Numbered from the stretch's first letter, positions 25,744 to 34,446 are shown. The stretch: 64,000 bases of DNA from Caballeronia turbans (GCA_001544655.2 FCOD02000017.1:1-64000); one strand, 5' to 3'. The notes: generated from the letters alone by a model not told the origin. Made by a program: numbers and translations.

Positions 25744-26712
25744 TTACAAGTCCAGTGTCAGGTCGCCGCACCGTGCCCGGGACACGCACACGCACATTTG
25801 CTTGCGGCTGGTTTTGTCATCGGGAGAAAGCACGTAATCGCGATGGTCGACCTCGCCTTCGATCACCGTAGTCGCGCATAGGCCGCACTCGCCGCGCTTG
25901 CAGTCGTAAATCGGTTCGACCCCCTGGCGGATTAGCGCATCGAGAATCGACTCGTCGCTTGCTACCTCGACCGTCTGCCCGCTTTGCTGAAGCACGACTC
26001 GAAAGGCGGCGTCACCGTCGGCGGGGGCCGCTGCGCCGAAGAACTCGAAGTGGATTCGTTCGTCCGGCCAATGCGCACGCCGTGCCGCGCCGATTACGGC
26101 TTCGTTCAGTCCGCGGGGACCGCATACATAGACGTCCGCGCCCGCAGGCGCATTGCGCAGCAGGAGGTCAAGGTCCACGCCACGGGTGGGGTCACCGCCG
26201 TCGCAATGGAGTGTCAGCTTGTCGCCGGCAAGGGCCTTCAATTCGTCGACAAACGCCGCGTCATCTGCGCTGCGCACGCAATAGTGGATGCTGAACGTGC
26301 GCGCCTGGGCGGCAAGGACATGCACCATTGAAAGGATCGGCGTAATGCCTATGCCACCTGCTACCAAAAGATAATGGGGCGATTCCGGCACGAGCGGAAA
26401 GTGATTCTTCGGAAGGCTGCACGTCAACAGCTGCCCGGCCTGCACGCGTCCGTGCATCGCAGCGGACCCGCCCTTTCCCGCGTCCTCGCGTAAGACGCCA
26501 AGCAGATAGTGGCTGCGGTCCGCGGGCGAACTCGCGATGGAATACGATCGCACCGCCAGCTCGCCGGTCGCGAGGGGAATCGATACGTCGAGATGCGCGC
26601 CTGCCTCGAAGGCGGGCAACGCATCGCCCTGCGGATGGCGCAGAACAAAGCGGCGGATGCGAGCCGTCGCCTGCAGCACTTCGGAGACGACTAGCTGTTG
26701 ACTGTCTTTCAT
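25744..26712 (-). CDS. VanB-like Rieske oxygenase reductase (FNR + [2Fe-2S])
   Basis: A 322-residue PDR/VanB-family reductase. The order is FMN-binding barrel (VRSYSIASSP), NAD-binding domain (GGIGITPILSMVH, VYVCGPRGLNEAV), then a C-terminal plant-type ferredoxin with CKRGECGLCATTVIEGE and a distal CVCVSRA cysteine. This is the class IA demethylase reductase order, the reverse of the TphA1-like reductase at 2333. GGGAG precedes the ATG. It sits between the VanA-like oxygenase and the aldehyde dehydrogenase in one operon and should supply electrons to the oxygenase. Confidence 0.88.
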   Translation of the reverse strand: MKDSQQLVVSEVLQATARIRRFVLRHPQGDALPAFEAGAHLDVSIPLATGELAVRSYSIASSPADRSHYLLGVLREDAGKGGSAAMHGRVQAGQLLTCSLPKNHFPLVPESPHYLLVAGGIGITPILSMVHVLAAQARTFSIHYCVRSADDAAFVDELKALAGDKLTLHCDGGDPTRGVDLDLLLRNAPAGADVYVCGPRGLNEAVIGAARRAHWPDERIHFEFFGAAAPADGDAAFRVVLQQSGQTVEVASDESILDALIRQGVEPIYDCKRGECGLCATTVIEGEVDHRDYVLSPDDKTSRKQMCVCVSRARCGDLTLDL

Positions 26713-26763
26713 ACGCTTTACTCCCGGGTATCACCTAACCGCCGCCTGACTGACGCGGCCCGC

Positions 26764-27783
26764 TCACGACGCCAGCGCGGTCGATTGCTGCTTCACCAGC
26801 TTCTCGACGATCCGGCGTGCCGCAACCGAGCCGCCGTCCGCGCGCACGCCAACTTCGGCCTTCATCGAATCGTCGGTGTCGATCATGATCTGCTGAGCTT
26901 CCAGAACCTCGACGTCTTCCATGAACGTGGTGTAGATCGAGTCATGAATCGTCTTCGTGACCTCCGCGTCGTCCTGGGCGAAGCAGCGCGTAATGGTCCA
27001 GTAGTACTTGCTCGTGCGCGCGTCGACGGGCGTGATCGTGTTGACGGAGAACCAGCGCAAGCCGCGTTCGAGATCGTCGGTGCCTGCCGGATAGGCGCGC
27101 GCATCGATGGTCACGCTCGCCGGCGGCTGGAAGCGAATGACCTGCCAGCGGTCGATGTTGCCCTCGAGCTTGCGAACGCGCGAGAACAGGGGCGGCGGCG
27201 GGGCGTTCTTGATGATTCGTTGCACATGCACTTCGTTGCCCTCGACACGCTGTGTCATCGGCGTTTCGACGATCTCGTTGGTACCGATGGTCCGCGTATG
27301 CACATACGTCTCGTGGGTGAGGTCCAGCAGGTTGTCGGTGAGAAGCTGATAGTTCGCCTTCACGTCGATGCAACCGCCGGTCGAAACCCAGCCCGGCTCG
27401 CTGTTGTAGCGGAAATCAGGAATCAGCGATTCATCTGCGGCCTCGGGATCGCCCATCCAGACCCAGATCCATTGCCACTTTTCGACCACCGGATAAGTGC
27501 GGACCTTCATGGAAGGAGGAATCTGCTGCTGGCCCGGAATGGCCACGCACGCGCCGCTGCAATCGAGCGTGACGCCGTGATAGCCGCATTGCACGGTATC
27601 GCCAATCAGATTGCCCTTGGAGAGCGCCGCGCGCCGGTGCGGGCAGCGGTCCGTCAACGCGACAACCTTGCCTGCCTGGGTGCGATACAGCACGAGCGGC
27701 TCGCCGATAATCCAGCGTTGCGTCAGAGAGCGCTGGATCTCGTTGCTCCAGCCAGCCACATACCATGAATTCTTGAGGAACAT
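26764..27783 (-). CDS. VanA-like Rieske oxygenase (aromatic O-demethylase or hydroxylase)
   Basis: A 339-residue Rieske non-heme iron oxygenase. It starts MFLKNSWYVAGWSNEI, close to the usual VanA opening. The Rieske motif is CPHRRAALSKG ... CGYHGVTLD, and the iron site is DNLLDLTHETYVH. Enzymes of this length and type O-demethylate vanillate-like ethers or hydroxylate benzoates. The ATG at 27783 was taken because the in-frame TTG 9 nt upstream would add only three residues. The substrate is unknown; a methoxylated aromatic acid is the leading guess because an SDR of the coniferyl-alcohol dehydrogenase type is adjacent. Confidence 0.87.
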   Translation of the reverse strand: MFLKNSWYVAGWSNEIQRSLTQRWIIGEPLVLYRTQAGKVVALTDRCPHRRAALSKGNLIGDTVQCGYHGVTLDCSGACVAIPGQQQIPPSMKVRTYPVVEKWQWIWVWMGDPEAADESLIPDFRYNSEPGWVSTGGCIDVKANYQLLTDNLLDLTHETYVHTRTIGTNEIVETPMTQRVEGNEVHVQRIIKNAPPPPLFSRVRKLEGNIDRWQVIRFQPPASVTIDARAYPAGTDDLERGLRWFSVNTITPVDARTSKYYWTITRCFAQDDAEVTKTIHDSIYTTFMEDVEVLEAQQIMIDTDDSMKAEVGVRADGGSVAARRIVEKLVKQQSTALAS

Positions 27784-27830
27784 TCTTTTCAACCTTGATT
27801 AGAGTGATTAGGCGACAGGAGGGAGCAACC

Positions 27831-28622
27831 TCAGACGGGGTCGAGAATGCGGGAGGCGACCAAGCCCCCGTCGACCGGCAGATTCACGCCATTGATCCAG
27901 GCGCTTTGCGCTTGCAGCAGGAAGACAATTGCGGGCGCCATCGCTTCCGGCGTGCCGACCCCGCCTGCACGGCGAATCGCGTCGTCGACGTTCGCGGCAC
28001 CGAGTGATGCACGGAAGTCCTTCAGGATCGGCGTGTCGGTCGGCCCCGGGCTGATGCAGTTCATGCGGATGCCAGCGGCACTGCGCAGGGTCGTGGCGCG
28101 CGCCATGGTCCAGACGATCAGCGCTTCCTTGAAGTACGCGTAGGCGCCCGCGTCCGGGACCGGATGCTGTTCGAGCCACTGCAGACCTTCCGTGAAGTCG
28201 CGGGTGGCCGCGAGCTCGACGTGAAGCGCGCGCCGCGCCTGCCAGTTTTGGCCGGCCGTAGAAGCCACATTGACGATGGAGCCGTCTGCGCGGAGCTTGG
28301 GCAATACGGCTTCAGTGAGCCGGCGCAGGCCGAGATAGTTCACACGGGCAACGATGTCGCCTCCCGCATTGCCGGGAACGCCCGCGACGTTACACAACCC
28401 GTCGAGCGTGCCAGGCAATTGAGCGGCGGCGGCGTCGATCGACAGCGGGTCGGCAAGATCGATCTGGATGAAACGGGTGACGTCGAAGTCGGGTGCGTGA
28501 CGATCGAGTGCAATGACCTCGATATCCTGTGCGATAAGCAGACGAGCGGTGTGCGCACCGATACCGGACGCGGCGCCGGTGATCGCAACCGTCTTCAGCT
28601 GCCCGGATTGGGACGCTGACAT
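27831..28622 (-). CDS. SDR-family dehydrogenase (coniferyl-alcohol/3-alpha-HSD-like)
   Basis: A 263-residue short-chain dehydrogenase. The cofactor motif is VAITGAASGIGAHTARLL, the active site Y-x3-K is in GAYAYFKEALIVWTMA, and the C-terminus has MNCISPGPTDTPIL and VDGGLVASRI. The unusually long loop before the catalytic Tyr, and the pattern IDLADPLSIDAA...LDGLCNVAGVPG, match coniferyl-alcohol dehydrogenase and 3-alpha-hydroxysteroid dehydrogenase of Comamonas. It is the first gene of the operon SDR-VanA-VanB-ALDH, divergent from DUF1857. It would oxidise a benzylic or ring alcohol. Confidence 0.85.
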   Translation of the reverse strand: MSASQSGQLKTVAITGAASGIGAHTARLLIAQDIEVIALDRHAPDFDVTRFIQIDLADPLSIDAAAAQLPGTLDGLCNVAGVPGNAGGDIVARVNYLGLRRLTEAVLPKLRADGSIVNVASTAGQNWQARRALHVELAATRDFTEGLQWLEQHPVPDAGAYAYFKEALIVWTMARATTLRSAAGIRMNCISPGPTDTPILKDFRASLGAANVDDAIRRAGGVGTPEAMAPAIVFLLQAQSAWINGVNLPVDGGLVASRILDPV

Positions 28623-28892
28623 GTGTTCTCCTGTTTCAGAAGCGAAGTGGCTGAGCTTTCTTTTCCAGCTTCACTTTGATGATGTGTCTCTTGATCTATT
28701 TCGTTCTATGTCTGTATCGGCCGGTCGCACTCGAAGTAGCAGTCTTGCGATGCGGCGATGTAATGATTGTCGAAGCGCTTGATTGACGAGTCCATATAAC
28801 GAGGTTGATAGCGCACGTTCGATGCCGTTTATACGAGCCGAAGATGCAAGCCGGGATGGTGCCGTGGAGCCGAATAACCACAGAAGTCGCGA

Positions 28893-28909
28893 ATAAATGT
28901 GATCGATAG
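28893..28909. promoter_or_regulatory. Probable LysR box, site 2
   Basis: ATAAATGTGATCGATAG keeps the T-N11-A spacing and matches site 23024-23040 at 15 of 17 positions. It lies in the roughly 400-nt divergent region between the SDR/VanAB operon (minus) and the DUF1857 operon (plus). No gene is seen in the rest of 28623-29021. Confidence 0.6.
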
Positions 28910-29021
28910 CTGAATATTGGCCGTGCCAATGGTTGTTCCAGCATGGCCCACCTAGAATCAAATCCAGTGCATGGAACGTGTCCATCGCTGCAGAACCATA
29001 TTTCACTCAAAGGAGACAGTA

Positions 29022-29489
29022 ATGATCAGCGTCAGCCGCAAGCTGGAAGTCAATCCTGCAGACGGTTCCGAAAAGGTTCGCCTCAATCGTCAGCAAGTGT
29101 GGGAAGGTCTGGTCCGCAAGGCGGAGAACGCCGTGCCATACGTTGAAGCCATCGAGAAGTGCGACATCGTCGAACAGAAGCCGGACCGTTTAATTCGTGA
29201 AGTCGTGCTCCATGGGGAAACCCTGCGCGAGCTGATCCTGTTCTTCCCGCAGGAGCGTGTCGAGTTCGTGCGCCTCTCGGGACATGCGAAAGGACAGATC
29301 AAGAACATCATTGAGGAAGATGCCGACGGCACGCTATCGCTGCGCTTCACGTTCGATATTGTGCTCGAGGGCGAGGAGCCGGGTAGTAAGAAGGAAGCGG
29401 AATTCGCAGCAGGCATGGAGCAAGCCTACCTAGACGCCGTTCGCACCACGCTGCGACGCATTCGCGAGGATGCTACAACGCAGGTTTGA
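29022..29489 (+). CDS. DUF1857 (AtaL-like, SRPBCC) protein, paralogue A
   Basis: A 155-residue protein of the DUF1857/AtaL-like family in the START/SRPBCC superfamily, which usually forms a hydrophobic ligand cavity. It begins MISVSRKLEVNPADGSEKVRL and contains QQVWEGLVRKAENAVPYVEAIEKCDI and a beta-rich centre (ERVEFVRLSG). AAAGGAGA precedes the ATG at 29022. A second copy of roughly 40% identity by eye is at 40367, also beside FAH and VOC genes. The biochemical role is not known; binding or enzymatic change of an aromatic intermediate is possible. Confidence 0.82.
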   Translation: MISVSRKLEVNPADGSEKVRLNRQQVWEGLVRKAENAVPYVEAIEKCDIVEQKPDRLIREVVLHGETLRELILFFPQERVEFVRLSGHAKGQIKNIIEEDADGTLSLRFTFDIVLEGEEPGSKKEAEFAAGMEQAYLDAVRTTLRRIREDATTQV

Positions 29490-29534
29490 ACGATCGCCCG
29501 ACCGCGGCAAGCAATTACAAGAAAGGAGACAGAT

Positions 29535-29903
29535 ATGCGCTGCAATATCGAAGCAATGTTCACCGATATCGACGCGAAGAACGTGCAAGGCTTCCTCTCG
29601 AATCTCGCAGATGACGTGGTATTCCAGTTCGCCAATGCCACGCCGTTGAAGGGAAAGCGTGAGGTGGAGGAGGGTGTCAGCGGCTTCTACGCGAGCATTG
29701 CCGGACTGAATCACGAAATGACGGGCAAATGGGAAATCGATGAAACGACCGTATTGCGCTTCAGAACGGTCTACACCCGGCACGATGGCGGTGCTATCGA
29801 AGTGCCGTGCTCCGTGATCCTGCATCATGCCGAGGACGGCCGCATCGACGATTACCGCATTTATACCGACCTCTCCCCTGTCTTTGCTCCTCAGATGCAC
29901 TAG
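29535..29903 (+). CDS. SnoaL/NTF2-like protein
   Basis: A 122-residue NTF2-like protein. The opening MRCNIEAMFTDIDAKNVQGFLSNLADDVVFQFANATPLKG is the standard SnoaL/ketosteroid-isomerase-like pattern, followed by VEEGVSGFYASIAGLNHEM and a C-terminal strand ending DYRIYTDLSPVF. AAGGAGACAGAT precedes the ATG. It lies between the DUF1857 gene (45 nt upstream) and an SDR (21 nt downstream) in one operon. Such proteins may be isomerases, cyclases or lyases; nothing here selects one. Confidence 0.82.
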   Translation: MRCNIEAMFTDIDAKNVQGFLSNLADDVVFQFANATPLKGKREVEEGVSGFYASIAGLNHEMTGKWEIDETTVLRFRTVYTRHDGGAIEVPCSVILHHAEDGRIDDYRIYTDLSPVFAPQMH

Positions 29904-29924
29904 CCCGTTAACCCGGAGGATGAA

Positions 29925-30692
29925 ATGCAACATCCATTGGATGGCAAGGCGATCATCGTCACGGGCGCCGCGCGTGGGATCGGGCGTGCGGCGGCGTACG
30001 CATTGGGCGAGGCGGGCGCTTCACTCGCGCTGGCCGATCTCGATGAAGAGGGCCTGCAGGAAACCGCGGAGTACCTGAAGCGCTCTGGCGTGCAGGTAAT
30101 GGCCGTCAAGACGAACGTGGCGCGGGAACCCGACGTTGCGGCGCTGGTCGAGCGTGCCGTGACGAAGTTCGGACGCATTCACGGGGCGTTCAACAACGCG
30201 GGCGTCGAACAGCGTAATGCGGCGCTGCATGAGATGACCGAGGAGCAGTGGGACGTCGTGATGGACGTTAACCTGAAGGGCGTCTTCCTCTGCCTCAAGC
30301 ATGAGATCGCTGCGATGCTGAAGTCGGGCGGCGGCGCAATCGTCAATACGTCGTCGGGTCTCGGCCGTGTGGCGATTCCGAACGCGGCGGAATACTGCGC
30401 ATCCAAGGCTGCGGTTCTCGGCGTCACAAAAAGCGCGGCGGTCGAATACGGTGCTCGCGGTATTCGTGTGAACGCGGTCTTACCGGGCATTATCCGCACG
30501 CCGATGATTGAGTCGCTCATTAGTCAGCCGCAGTTCTCGGACCTTTTGCCTCAGCTCGAGTCGCGACATCCAATCGGCCGTCTCGGGTCGCCCCACGAGG
30601 TCGGAGACGCCGTGGTTTGGTTGCTCTCCGATCAGTCTTCATTCGTTACTGGGGCGGAAATCGCCGTCGACGGCGGATATCTCGCGCTGTAG
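29925..30692 (+). CDS. SDR-family oxidoreductase
   Basis: A 255-residue classical short-chain dehydrogenase. TGAARGIGRAAAYALGEAG is the cofactor motif, NNAGVEQ the structural N-N-A-G, SSGLGRVAIPNAAEYCASKAA holds the Ser and Y-x3-K active site, and the end is FVTGAEIAVDGGYLAL. GGAGGATGAA precedes the ATG. It is the last gene of the plus-strand DUF1857 operon, followed 33 nt later by a strong terminator. It may dehydrogenate a diol or ketone in the same pathway as the minus-strand SDR at 27831. Confidence 0.86.
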   Translation: MQHPLDGKAIIVTGAARGIGRAAAYALGEAGASLALADLDEEGLQETAEYLKRSGVQVMAVKTNVAREPDVAALVERAVTKFGRIHGAFNNAGVEQRNAALHEMTEEQWDVVMDVNLKGVFLCLKHEIAAMLKSGGGAIVNTSSGLGRVAIPNAAEYCASKAAVLGVTKSAAVEYGARGIRVNAVLPGIIRTPMIESLISQPQFSDLLPQLESRHPIGRLGSPHEVGDAVVWLLSDQSSFVTGAEIAVDGGYLAL

Positions 30693-30724
30693 CCAATAAA
30701 CATTCGCAGTCCGGTCACCCTTCG

Positions 30725-30772
30725 ACGCTTCCTGGCTCACGTTGCAACGTGAGTCCCGGAAGCGTTTTTTTT
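30725..30772 (+). terminator. Rho-independent terminator
   Basis: A long stem starting ACGCTTCC pairs with GGAAGCGT, enclosing the perfect inner palindrome CTCACGTTGCAACGTGAG, and is followed by eight T residues (30765-30772). It ends the DUF1857-SnoaL-SDR transcript. Confidence 0.8.
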
Positions 30773-30990
30773 GGCCTTCGAAGGCTCGCGATATAGACCG
30801 GATTTGTATCGAACCTTAGAGCGTAGCGAATGGTTTATCAAAGCGCACACCCATAGAATCGAATCGCCGTCTGTCTCTCTGGACAGGTGGAGCAAGCCAT
30901 CCATCCACTTCGGAAATCATTCAAGCCTGCCTTGATCAAGTGAAAAAGATAAGACCAATCTTGTAACGCATATACAGGAGGAGACGGTCG

Positions 30991-32067
30991 ATGTTAAAGA
31001 GGAAATCGGCGGCGCACGTGGCGACCGCCTTAGGTGTTTGCGTGTGCAGTACGCATGCTGAAGCACAAAGCAATGTCACGCTGTATGGGATTGTGGATAG
31101 CGGATTTTTCTACTCTAGTAAATCGATTGATTCATCGGGGAATAGAACAGGAAAGAAATTTGCATTGATTGATAGCGGTCTTTCCCCTTCGCAATTCGGC
31201 TTGAAGGGCACCGAGGATCTTGGCGGGGGATTAAAGCTCGATTTCGATCTGGAAAGCGGCATTAACATGACCAACGGGGGGTACAACAGCTCCAATGGCA
31301 ATTTTTTTGGTCGGCAAGCCTGGATGCAGTTGCGCAGCGATATCGGCAACTTGAAGATGGGTCTGCAATTCTCCCCCTTCTTTCTGACTCTCTATGATCT
31401 TGATCCACGTGGCCTCGCACCGTTCGGCACCAGCGTCGTGCATTACATTGACAACGTGGTGGGGACAGGCCTGGCCAACGCCAACGCGATCTCTTACACC
31501 ACCCCGGTCATGGCTGGTCTACAGGCGAGCGTCATGTATGCATTTGGTGGCTCGCCAGGCGATTTCCAAGCCGGCCAGCAGTACTCAGCCAGCGTGAAAT
31601 ACGACAACGGAAGCCTGCTGCTCGCCGCTTCGATTTACAACGGTAATGCAGGCGGCACTGCGGCCTCGACTCCTGTGCCTACGACCGTTGAATTCGCCGG
31701 CCGGATGATCGGCGGAGGCTATCGCTTCGGGAAACTGACGGTCAAAGCTTCCTACACGAGCTACAAGGTCGCTGGCGCAATGAGCAATAACGTCTGGGGC
31801 GGAGGCGCCGATTTTCTGGCTACTCCTGAAATCGATGTGAACGCTGGCGTCTGGTACGCCAGCGACCGCAATAACACGGCCAACCATTCATTGCTCGGAT
31901 CCGCGGGGATTAACTACTACTTGTCAAAGGCCACCACCTTGTACGGTCAGGTAGCCGTCGTCAACAATCACGGCGCGATGACTACCGGGCTGTCCGTCAA
32001 TGGCGCGCTGAAAGAGGGAGCCGGTACCTCGGTGGGCGGCGCAATCGGCGTTCGGCACATGTTTTAA
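30991..32067 (+). CDS. Outer-membrane trimeric porin
   Basis: A 358-residue porin of the Burkholderia/Bordetella family. The signal peptide covers about the first 25 residues (MLKRKSAAHVATALGVCVCS...AEA), then QSNVTLYGIVDSGFFYSS. Hallmarks are FGLKGTEDLGGGLKLDFDLE and FFGRQAWMQL, with the C-terminal Phe in GVRHMF. GGAGGAGA lies upstream of the ATG. Located just after the DUF1857 operon, it probably serves the same substrate. A BON protein gene follows 18 nt later. Confidence 0.9.
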   Translation: MLKRKSAAHVATALGVCVCSTHAEAQSNVTLYGIVDSGFFYSSKSIDSSGNRTGKKFALIDSGLSPSQFGLKGTEDLGGGLKLDFDLESGINMTNGGYNSSNGNFFGRQAWMQLRSDIGNLKMGLQFSPFFLTLYDLDPRGLAPFGTSVVHYIDNVVGTGLANANAISYTTPVMAGLQASVMYAFGGSPGDFQAGQQYSASVKYDNGSLLLAASIYNGNAGGTAASTPVPTTVEFAGRMIGGGYRFGKLTVKASYTSYKVAGAMSNNVWGGGADFLATPEIDVNAGVWYASDRNNTANHSLLGSAGINYYLSKATTLYGQVAVVNNHGAMTTGLSVNGALKEGAGTSVGGAIGVRHMF

Positions 32068-32085
32068 TTTGGCGGGAGATAACGC

Positions 32086-32448
32086 ATGAACAGAAAGCAC
32101 ATGAGCGCCGGCTTGGCTGTCCTGCTTTCGCTGGCGGGAATCGGGGGCGTGAGCGCTCAGGGTAATGAAGCGGTTGCGTCGGATGTTGCCCCGTCCAGCG
32201 CGGTCCCGTCGGCAAGAGAAGCAAGACTTGCCAATCGACGGCTCGCGAAAACGGTGCGAAGCCGACTCGCGAAGGTGAAGGGCATCGACGTGCTCAATAT
32301 CGTTGTGGTCGCGAAAAACGGTACGATCACGCTTGGAGGTTCGGTACCGGAGGCCGGTCAGATAGAGCTCGTCGTCGCTGCCGCGCGTGATACACCCGGC
32401 GTGGAGGCGGTCAATAACGCACTACGAGTAAAGGCAGCTGGGCAGTGA
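32086..32448 (+). CDS. BON-domain periplasmic protein
   Basis: A 120-residue exported protein. The signal peptide is MNRKHMSAGLAVLLSLAGIG with a likely cut near VSAQ. The BON domain follows at about residues 50-118: RLAKTVRSRLAKVKGIDVLNIVVVAKNGTITLGGSVPEAGQI ends in the conserved G-x-V, then VVAAARDTPGVEAVNNALRV. BON domains bind phospholipid surfaces. It sits 18 nt after the porin stop and is probably co-transcribed, so a role in envelope stability during uptake of aromatic compounds is inferred. Confidence 0.83.
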   Translation: MNRKHMSAGLAVLLSLAGIGGVSAQGNEAVASDVAPSSAVPSAREARLANRRLAKTVRSRLAKVKGIDVLNIVVVAKNGTITLGGSVPEAGQIELVVAAARDTPGVEAVNNALRVKAAGQ

Positions 32449-32457
32449 AGGCAGCGT

Positions 32458-32476
32458 CCCTCGCGTATAGCGAGGG
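32458..32476. terminator. Short hairpin between convergent genes
   Basis: CCCTCGC at 32458-32464 pairs with GCGAGGG at 32470-32476 around a 5-nt loop, between the convergent BON and monooxygenase genes. No T-run follows on the plus strand, so terminator function is uncertain. Confidence 0.35.
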
Positions 32477-32493
32477 ATCTGTCGTGCTTTACC

Positions 32494-33753
32494 TTAGGCG
32501 CCGGACGAAGCCTCCAGTCCTTTCACTGTATAACCGGCGACTTGCTTGTAACTCGCAGTAATACTCTGAAGCTCGGCCTCGTCGATAATTCCTGCAAGCG
32601 ACGTGAACGGCTGCCCATTCGTCCTTTCATGCACCACTTGCAGGATCTTGTCGGGCGGCGCCTTGCGATTGGTAAGCACCACCTCGCCCGTCGCCTTCAC
32701 GCGTTCCCTGTCGTAAGCCATAAGTGCCTCCGGACCGACGCCGATGTCGACGAGATATGCGCTGAGCACATCGGCATCGACGATCGCTTGACCCGCGCCG
32801 TTGGAACCACGCGGCACCATCGGATGAGCCGCGTCGCCAAGCAGCGTGAGCCGACCGAACGTCCACCGCGGCAGCGGGTCTTGATCCACCATCGGGAACT
32901 GCAAAATGCCTTCCGTTGATTCGATCATGGCCGCCACGTCGAGCCAGTCGAAGTGCCAGTCAGCGAACGCTGGGAAGAAATCCTCAAGGCGTCCGGCACC
33001 ATTCCAGTCGCGACGCGCAGGCTGTGGCGCATTGATTTCCGCCACCCAGTTCACGAGCTGACGGCCCTGTTCGTCGACATTGTCGCGAATCGGGTAAATG
33101 ACCATCTTGCCGACGCCTGGCACCAGCGCGCCGGCGCGCACCATCGTAGCGCCGCTGAGAAAGGGCTTCCAGTGAACCGCGCCGCGCCACATGTTCACGC
33201 CCGAGTAACGCGGCGCCCCTTCATCCGGATAGAACTGCTTGCGCAGCGCCGAATGCAAGCCGTCACATGCGACGGCAACCGAAGCTCTAACGGCGTACGC
33301 GCGATCGTTCGAATCCACGAAGTTGACGATGGCTTCGTCATCCGAACTCGATGCACCAACGCACTTACGATCGAGCACGACGGCATCGTCACCGAGGCGT
33401 TCGCGTACCGCTTCCAAGAGCGTGGTTTGGAGATCTCCGCGATGAATCGAGAACTGTGGTGTCGCATAGCCGGCAGCAACGCCCGACGGCTCACGATAAA
33501 TCAGTTGGCCGTGTCTGTTAAAGAAGGCAGCTTCCTTCGTTGCCACTGCGACTTGAGCCAGCCGTTCGTTAAGGCCGAGACGCCCCAACACCTTCGTGGC
33601 ATGCGGCAACACGTTAATGCCCACGCCAAGCGGACGAAGCTCTGGCACCGCTTCATATACGCGGCAACTGATTCCTGCATCGTGCAGTGCAAGCGCGAGC
33701 GTCAATCCGCCGATGCCCGCACCGATCACCGCGACTTCACATTCCTTTGACAT
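32494..33753 (-). CDS. FAD-dependent aromatic monooxygenase (PhzS-like)
   Basis: A 419-residue group A flavoprotein monooxygenase. The FAD motif is VAVIGAGIGGLTLALALHDAG, the DG motif is VACDGLHSALRK, and the second FAD motif is LTLLGDAAHPMVPRGSNGAGQ. LGVGINVLPHA and FSIHRGDLQTTLLEAVRERLG match PhzS-type enzymes, which hydroxylate with loss of a carboxyl. GGAGGAG lies just before the ATG at 33753. It faces the MarR gene across an operator at 33814. With gentisate dioxygenase nearby, it likely makes gentisate or a similar hydroquinone from a hydroxybenzoate; this is inferred. Confidence 0.84.
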   Translation of the reverse strand: MSKECEVAVIGAGIGGLTLALALHDAGISCRVYEAVPELRPLGVGINVLPHATKVLGRLGLNERLAQVAVATKEAAFFNRHGQLIYREPSGVAAGYATPQFSIHRGDLQTTLLEAVRERLGDDAVVLDRKCVGASSSDDEAIVNFVDSNDRAYAVRASVAVACDGLHSALRKQFYPDEGAPRYSGVNMWRGAVHWKPFLSGATMVRAGALVPGVGKMVIYPIRDNVDEQGRQLVNWVAEINAPQPARRDWNGAGRLEDFFPAFADWHFDWLDVAAMIESTEGILQFPMVDQDPLPRWTFGRLTLLGDAAHPMVPRGSNGAGQAIVDADVLSAYLVDIGVGPEALMAYDRERVKATGEVVLTNRKAPPDKILQVVHERTNGQPFTSLAGIIDEAELQSITASYKQVAGYTVKGLEASSGA

Positions 33754-33813
33754 ATCTCCTCCGTGCACAATCGTGCGATTCACGAACGACACCAGTTCTT
33801 GGCATCGGCGATA

Positions 33814-33833
33814 ATTGACAGACGTCTGCCGAA
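33814..33833. promoter_or_regulatory. MarR-type operator, site A
   Basis: ATTGACAGACGTCTGCCGAA, with core palindrome CAGACGTCTG, lies between the divergent monooxygenase and MarR genes. The same 20 bases occur without change at 34519-34538 and in relaxed form (16 of 20) at 49292-49311. Confidence 0.65.
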
Positions 33834-33942
33834 TATTAGTGAGAGCCGCGCGCCGTGTCAACAACGTTCGGAAGACTAGACGAGCTTGCTGCAAGCGCTA
33901 GGTTAAACTTGCTCGGCACAGACCTTATAACCCTTACGCGGA

Positions 33943-34446
33943 ATGACAAAGAGAACCGCCCAATCGCCCACTTCCGACCCGGCGCTCGATGAACTCTATC
34001 GGCGCCCGGGCTTTTTGATTCGCCGGGCGCACCAGATTGCGATGGACATGTTCATCGAGGCGTGCGCGCCGATCGATCTGACGCCAAGTCAGTATGGCGT
34101 GCTCTATATTCTCAACGTAGCCGGGCCGATGAGTCAGATCGGCGTCGCACGTCTGATCGGTCTTGACCGGTCGACCACTGCGCTCGTCATCAAGCTGCTC
34201 ACCGAACGCGGCTTAACGATGAAATCGCCCAGTCCGCTCGACGCGCGCAAGGTCGAAATACTGATTACGGCGGACGGCAAGCACGCGCTGCGCCAGGCCG
34301 CAAAGTTCGCCGAACGGGAGCGTAAGTCGCTGCTTGCGCCGTTCAGCGCGGAAGAAGCGTCCACTTTTCTCCGATTGCTCGAGAAGTTTGTGACGCACCA
34401 TAACGAGAATACGCGCGTGAGTATCGTCGGATCCACCGACGCATAA
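33943..34446 (+). CDS. MarR-family regulator of the gentisate block
   Basis: A 167-residue MarR regulator with the winged-helix core LIRRAHQIAMDMFIEA, LTPSQYGVLYILNVAGPMSQIGVARLIGLDRSTTALV, and the wing LTMKSPSPLDARKVEILITADG (D-x-R motif). It lies between the monooxygenase (divergent) and the AAHS transporter/gentisate operon (downstream). Perfect copies of one 20-bp palindrome lie on both sides of the gene, so it very probably represses both directions and is relieved by an aromatic acid or gentisate. A third site near 49.3 kb suggests it also controls the FAH/VOC pair. Confidence 0.87.
   Translation: MTKRTAQSPTSDPALDELYRRPGFLIRRAHQIAMDMFIEACAPIDLTPSQYGVLYILNVAGPMSQIGVARLIGLDRSTTALVIKLLTERGLTMKSPSPLDARKVEILITADGKHALRQAAKFAERERKSLLAPFSAEEASTFLRLLEKFVTHHNENTRVSIVGSTDA

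Noticed and set aside
26698-27768. Plus-strand open frame of 356 codons opposite the VanA-like gene
   Set aside because: It mirrors a Rieske oxygenase with intact metal motifs; the open frame is a by-product of codon bias.
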